Origin: Bolinopsis microptera
Lineage: Eukaryota; Ctenophora; Tentaculata; Lobata; Bolinopsidae
NCBI RefSeq assembly: GCF_026151205.1
Contig: NC_087080.1
Coordinates: forward strand, 2,213,096-2,273,095
Length of the DNA: 60,000 nucleotides
Direction of reading: 5' to 3'
Shown here: in pieces, positions 57,276-60,000 of the stretch
Numbering within the stretch: position 1 is the stretch's first letter
Layout of the letters: the number at the start of each line of letters is the position of its first letter
The notes under the pieces: model-generated
What the model saw: the letters and a program-made list of their open reading frames with translations, nothing else
What the model was told of the DNA's origin: nothing
Databases searched by the model: none
Translations under genes and position numbers: made by a program

Positions 57276-58630
57276 GAGGCCGGGTAGGTTCAATATTATT
57301 TATTTTAGGCAATGGTCACATTAAATACGGCTAATGTATTATATTCTATTCATTATGCCTTTATGCGAATAATATGTGACCCACAATGCTAATGTTACAC
57401 TACGACAAAGAATAAAATAACCCATATTATATGTAGACGTCCGTTCCAGTGTGAATCACAACGGGGCATGATGGCATTTAATTCCTAAAAACTTCTAAAA
57501 CTTTAAAACTTAAATAAAATATTAAGCATATAAAATATGTTTAATACCAATTTTGTTAAAAACCAAGATGGAATACTATTAAAAGAAAGTTATGCTGGAT
57601 CCAGATACGTTACTTCCCCAGCAATTCGTGCGAAACAATTAGCTAATTAGCAAATTGTCAACCTTGATTATGCATTCCAGTACACAGCGGGATATACCTG
57701 CAGTGACGCCACGTCCGGATTCCAGTATTCAGGATCACAGAGGCACCATTACTACACAGTGCACAGTGCATTATAACAGAGGGGGTTTTTCAGTTTACGC
57801 CATCATCTTCCTATACCCCGATGCAGAAATAATGCGATACAAATGTTCTATCTCTTGGAATGCCGAAGGATTTCGAGAATTGAGGAGTGCATAATGAATA
57901 AAATTAAAATTTACACACAATCTGAAATTTACATTTCCGGGTTGTCTTGGATTGTGCGAAACCATTCTGATGTGCTTATAAATATACATTTATATACTAT
58001 AATATACTAGTACAGATAAATATAATTTATACATAATTATGAGCATAATAATTATATACCTCACACTTTTGAATAATCGCATTCATTCTATTCGTCGTTA
58101 GCTTTAAACGCTATACTCTACACTCTTTCTAACACTCTTATGATACATTTGATAATTTACGCGTAGTCTCGATTTGCTGCCGGCATGTATATACGGTAAA
58201 ATAAAATTTGCAAAATGGTTGTTTATTAGTTTTTGAGTGATGAGACGACTTAACTTTTGAGTTTGACACATATAACAGTAGCCAGTGAACTTTTCCATGT
58301 GATTTCTGAGTAATAATATATATATAATCTTATGGAAAAGCTCACTGCTCAATAATACATTTTCATGTAAATCTATTTGTTACAATATCATATTACACAA
58401 TCACATACTCTTAATTCTTACACTCCGCTCTTCTGAATACCATACTCCCATTCCTTGTTTGACACTCAAACACTCAATTACTCTTTAACACTCTATTGTA
58501 CACTCGCAATTAGTTCCGCGTGTAGTCTTGTTTTGCTGCCGTCATGTAATGATGTATAGATGACTGATATAATACACAGTAGTGTTACATTTCTTTGGCG
58601 TTCAGTTTTTGGATTTATTTCAATGCCGTG
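57276..58630. other. No gene recognised
   Basis: AT-rich, with a local duplication: GCGTAGTCTCGATTTGCTGCC near 58160 and GCGTGTAGTCTTGTTTTGCTGCC near 58517. Short ORFs, including one at 57655-57894, show no known family features. No RCE1 exon with the expected H-S-F-C-N motif was found. Confidence 0.5.
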
Positions 58631-58637
58631 TTGGAAA

Positions 58638-58782
58638 GATGATTCTGGGGCAAAATTGGTAGTGTTCCCGTTTTGTAGTGTTCCCGTTTGTTGTGACAAA
58701 GAATAGGCTTTTATCAGGTAAAGGAAATGTTTTCCTTGTCGCAGCAAACGGGAACACTACAAATTCTACCCCAGAATCACTA
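58638..58782. mobile_element. Small MITE with ~40-bp inverted ends
   Basis: GATTCTGGGGCAAAATTGGT and AGTGTTCCCGTTTGTTG on the left are mirrored on the right by CGGGAACACTACAAATTCTA and CCCCAGAATC. About 145 bp, no ORF, no clear target duplication. Confidence 0.65.
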
Positions 58783-58917
58783 CAACAATGCAACTAACAA
58801 ATAATGTTATGATCCAGATATTGCAGTTTTGGAAACGTTTACTTTATTTAATCCGTCCAATCCTTGCGATTGAAATCAAATTTGCTATATCTTTTGACAC
58901 AAAACACTCAGCTAAAC

Positions 58918-59265
58918 ATGTCAAAGGAGATCCTAAGTTTGGATCAGTTCGAGAGCACAGTGATGGAATGTTGGAATGAAGATAGTGAGTTCAAGGCGGT
59001 CTACTATTTCAATAGTGCCCAGAACTCTCCTGGTGCCTTTAACCAAGTAGCAGAGGAGTTGAGCCCCACTATAGACGCCTCATTTTTCACAGTTGATGTG
59101 GATGAATTCCGCAATCCGGAGGACATTGGAGCGATGCGACTTAATTTAAAAAACATTTCGGGAATGCCTGTGATCAAGATATTTCAAAAACAAGGTTGTG
59201 TCGAAACACTCGAAGGCTCTTCCGCAGTGGAAAATCTTAAGAAGGGTTTTGCTCAGTGTATATAA
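58918..59265 (+). CDS. Thioredoxin-fold protein without the CxxC active site
   Basis: ATG at 58918, 115 residues, single exon. The order of elements is that of thioredoxin: an N-terminal helix (LDQFESTVMECW), strand FKAVYYFNSA, long helix FNQVAEELSP, strand ASFFTVDVDEFRNPEDIG, the cis-Pro segment ISGMPVIKIFQ, and the last strand and helix (ETLEGSSAVENLKKGF). At the place of WCGPC the sequence is AQNSPGA, so both redox cysteines are missing and disulfide chemistry is excluded. A binding or chaperone role is possible but unproven. The lack of introns is compatible with a retrocopy, though the frame is intact. It may lie in the next RCE1 intron, same strand. Confidence 0.75.
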   Translation: MSKEILSLDQFESTVMECWNEDSEFKAVYYFNSAQNSPGAFNQVAEELSPTIDASFFTVDVDEFRNPEDIGAMRLNLKNISGMPVIKIFQKQGCVETLEGSSAVENLKKGFAQCI

Positions 59266-60000
59266 TTTCAATTCTTGCCAAAGTACATCGTTTAAACTTG
59301 AAGTACACACCAATCATTCCACATCTCGCTATATTATCAATTTTCGTTTTAGAAGTTACGCGCTATCGATCGTATGCATCATTCAATTGCTCTAACTTTA
59401 ATTTTCAAAATGGGGGAGGGCATCATGTCCACTAACATTTATTTTTCTAAATTCCGGATTGGGAAGTTTGTTAGATACCATAATATATTTAATTATGAAA
59501 TTCGAGATCTTTTGTATCGACCTTTTATTAGGAAGTGGTACAGTAAATTTAAAATCTTCCGAATCGAAACGAGCTGTCAGCGTCCCCCCTTTTCTGCTTT
59601 GTAAAAATGAGCCGCATTAAGTTGGAGTTGGGAAAAGAGCGAAATTACCCCCATTTTGCAGTATGATTATGTATGATTGATATTTTGATTGCAGTGAATG
59701 AGGCACTAACCAATTGAATTTGTACATTATTTCTTTTAAGCGGCCACTAATTAGAAGGTTCAATTTAATTGTTTTAAACATTTTAGGTAACGGTGTTGTC
59801 TGTCGGTTGACTCAGTAGACACACGATTGACGCACAGTGTGGTAACATAATATATATAAGGTTGCAGATATACCTCATATTTGAGATTTCCGATTGAAAC
59901 GCCACTCTTGGCCGCGAAGAGGATTACGGTTCCTCGCATTATATTGAATACATTTCTTCTGTATCATTCTCAATGGGGATTGGGGAATTTATTTGTTGAC
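59266..60000. other. No gene recognised
   Basis: AT-rich sequence to the window end. Short ORFs at 59374-59604 have no recognisable features. Confidence 0.5.

Noticed and set aside
57655-57894. Possible last exon of RCE1 or a separate small gene
   Set aside because: No H-S-F-C-N motif, membrane segment or phase-compatible acceptor; no family recognised.

Overview
The window is nuclear DNA of a multicellular animal: spliced genes with GT/AG introns, a eukaryotic tRNA-Ser, CR1-type LINEs, MITEs and many minisatellites, all AT-rich. Genes with clear orthologues are VPS53, ECSIT, RCE1 and a DESI1-type PPPDE protein. The lineage is not fixed by the sequence; an early-branching invertebrate such as a cnidarian is my guess, from the overall look of the orphan class A GPCR, the LINEs and the gene structures.

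Layout. 1-4740: a nearly complete non-LTR retrotransposon whose ORF1 joins an AlkB-like 2-oxoglutarate/Fe(II) oxygenase to an SGNH esterase, and whose ORF2 is PHD finger-endonuclease-reverse transcriptase. 5500-12410: relics of the same and other LINEs, an interspersed repeat, MITEs and a 230-bp hairpin. 12579-22329: a nine-exon gene joining a DESI1-like PPPDE isopeptidase to a PUL-like domain, with a tRNA-Ser(GCT) in intron 3 and a small secreted-protein gene on the opposite strand in intron 5. 23320-26220: two orphan genes sharing an N-terminal motif, the second broken by a frameshift. 27063-28194: a broken C2H2 zinc-finger gene. 28865-31291: complete ECSIT, six exons. 31837-34658: complete VPS53, four exons. 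35677 to beyond the window: RCE1, the CAAX protease of the ER, with five exons visible.

RCE1 intron 2 is about 19 kb. It holds two tandem pentraxin/LamG genes, a 5.8-kb DNA transposon inside the last intron of one of them, a LINE, MITEs and a GPCR gene. A thioredoxin-like gene without the CxxC site lies after the last visible RCE1 exon.

Two themes stand out. First, minisatellites sit on splice junctions: in the DESI1-PUL and RCE1 genes the repeat unit itself contains the 3' splice site and the first bases of the exon, and in RCE1 the units are 63 and 30 bp, both multiples of three and free of stops in the exon frame near the exon. Second, transposon history can be read directly: the 5.8-kb element has 8-bp target duplications, and its empty site survives in the neighbouring paralogue. 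Exon boundaries were set by hand from splice consensus, reading phase and family alignment from memory; no transcript evidence was available.
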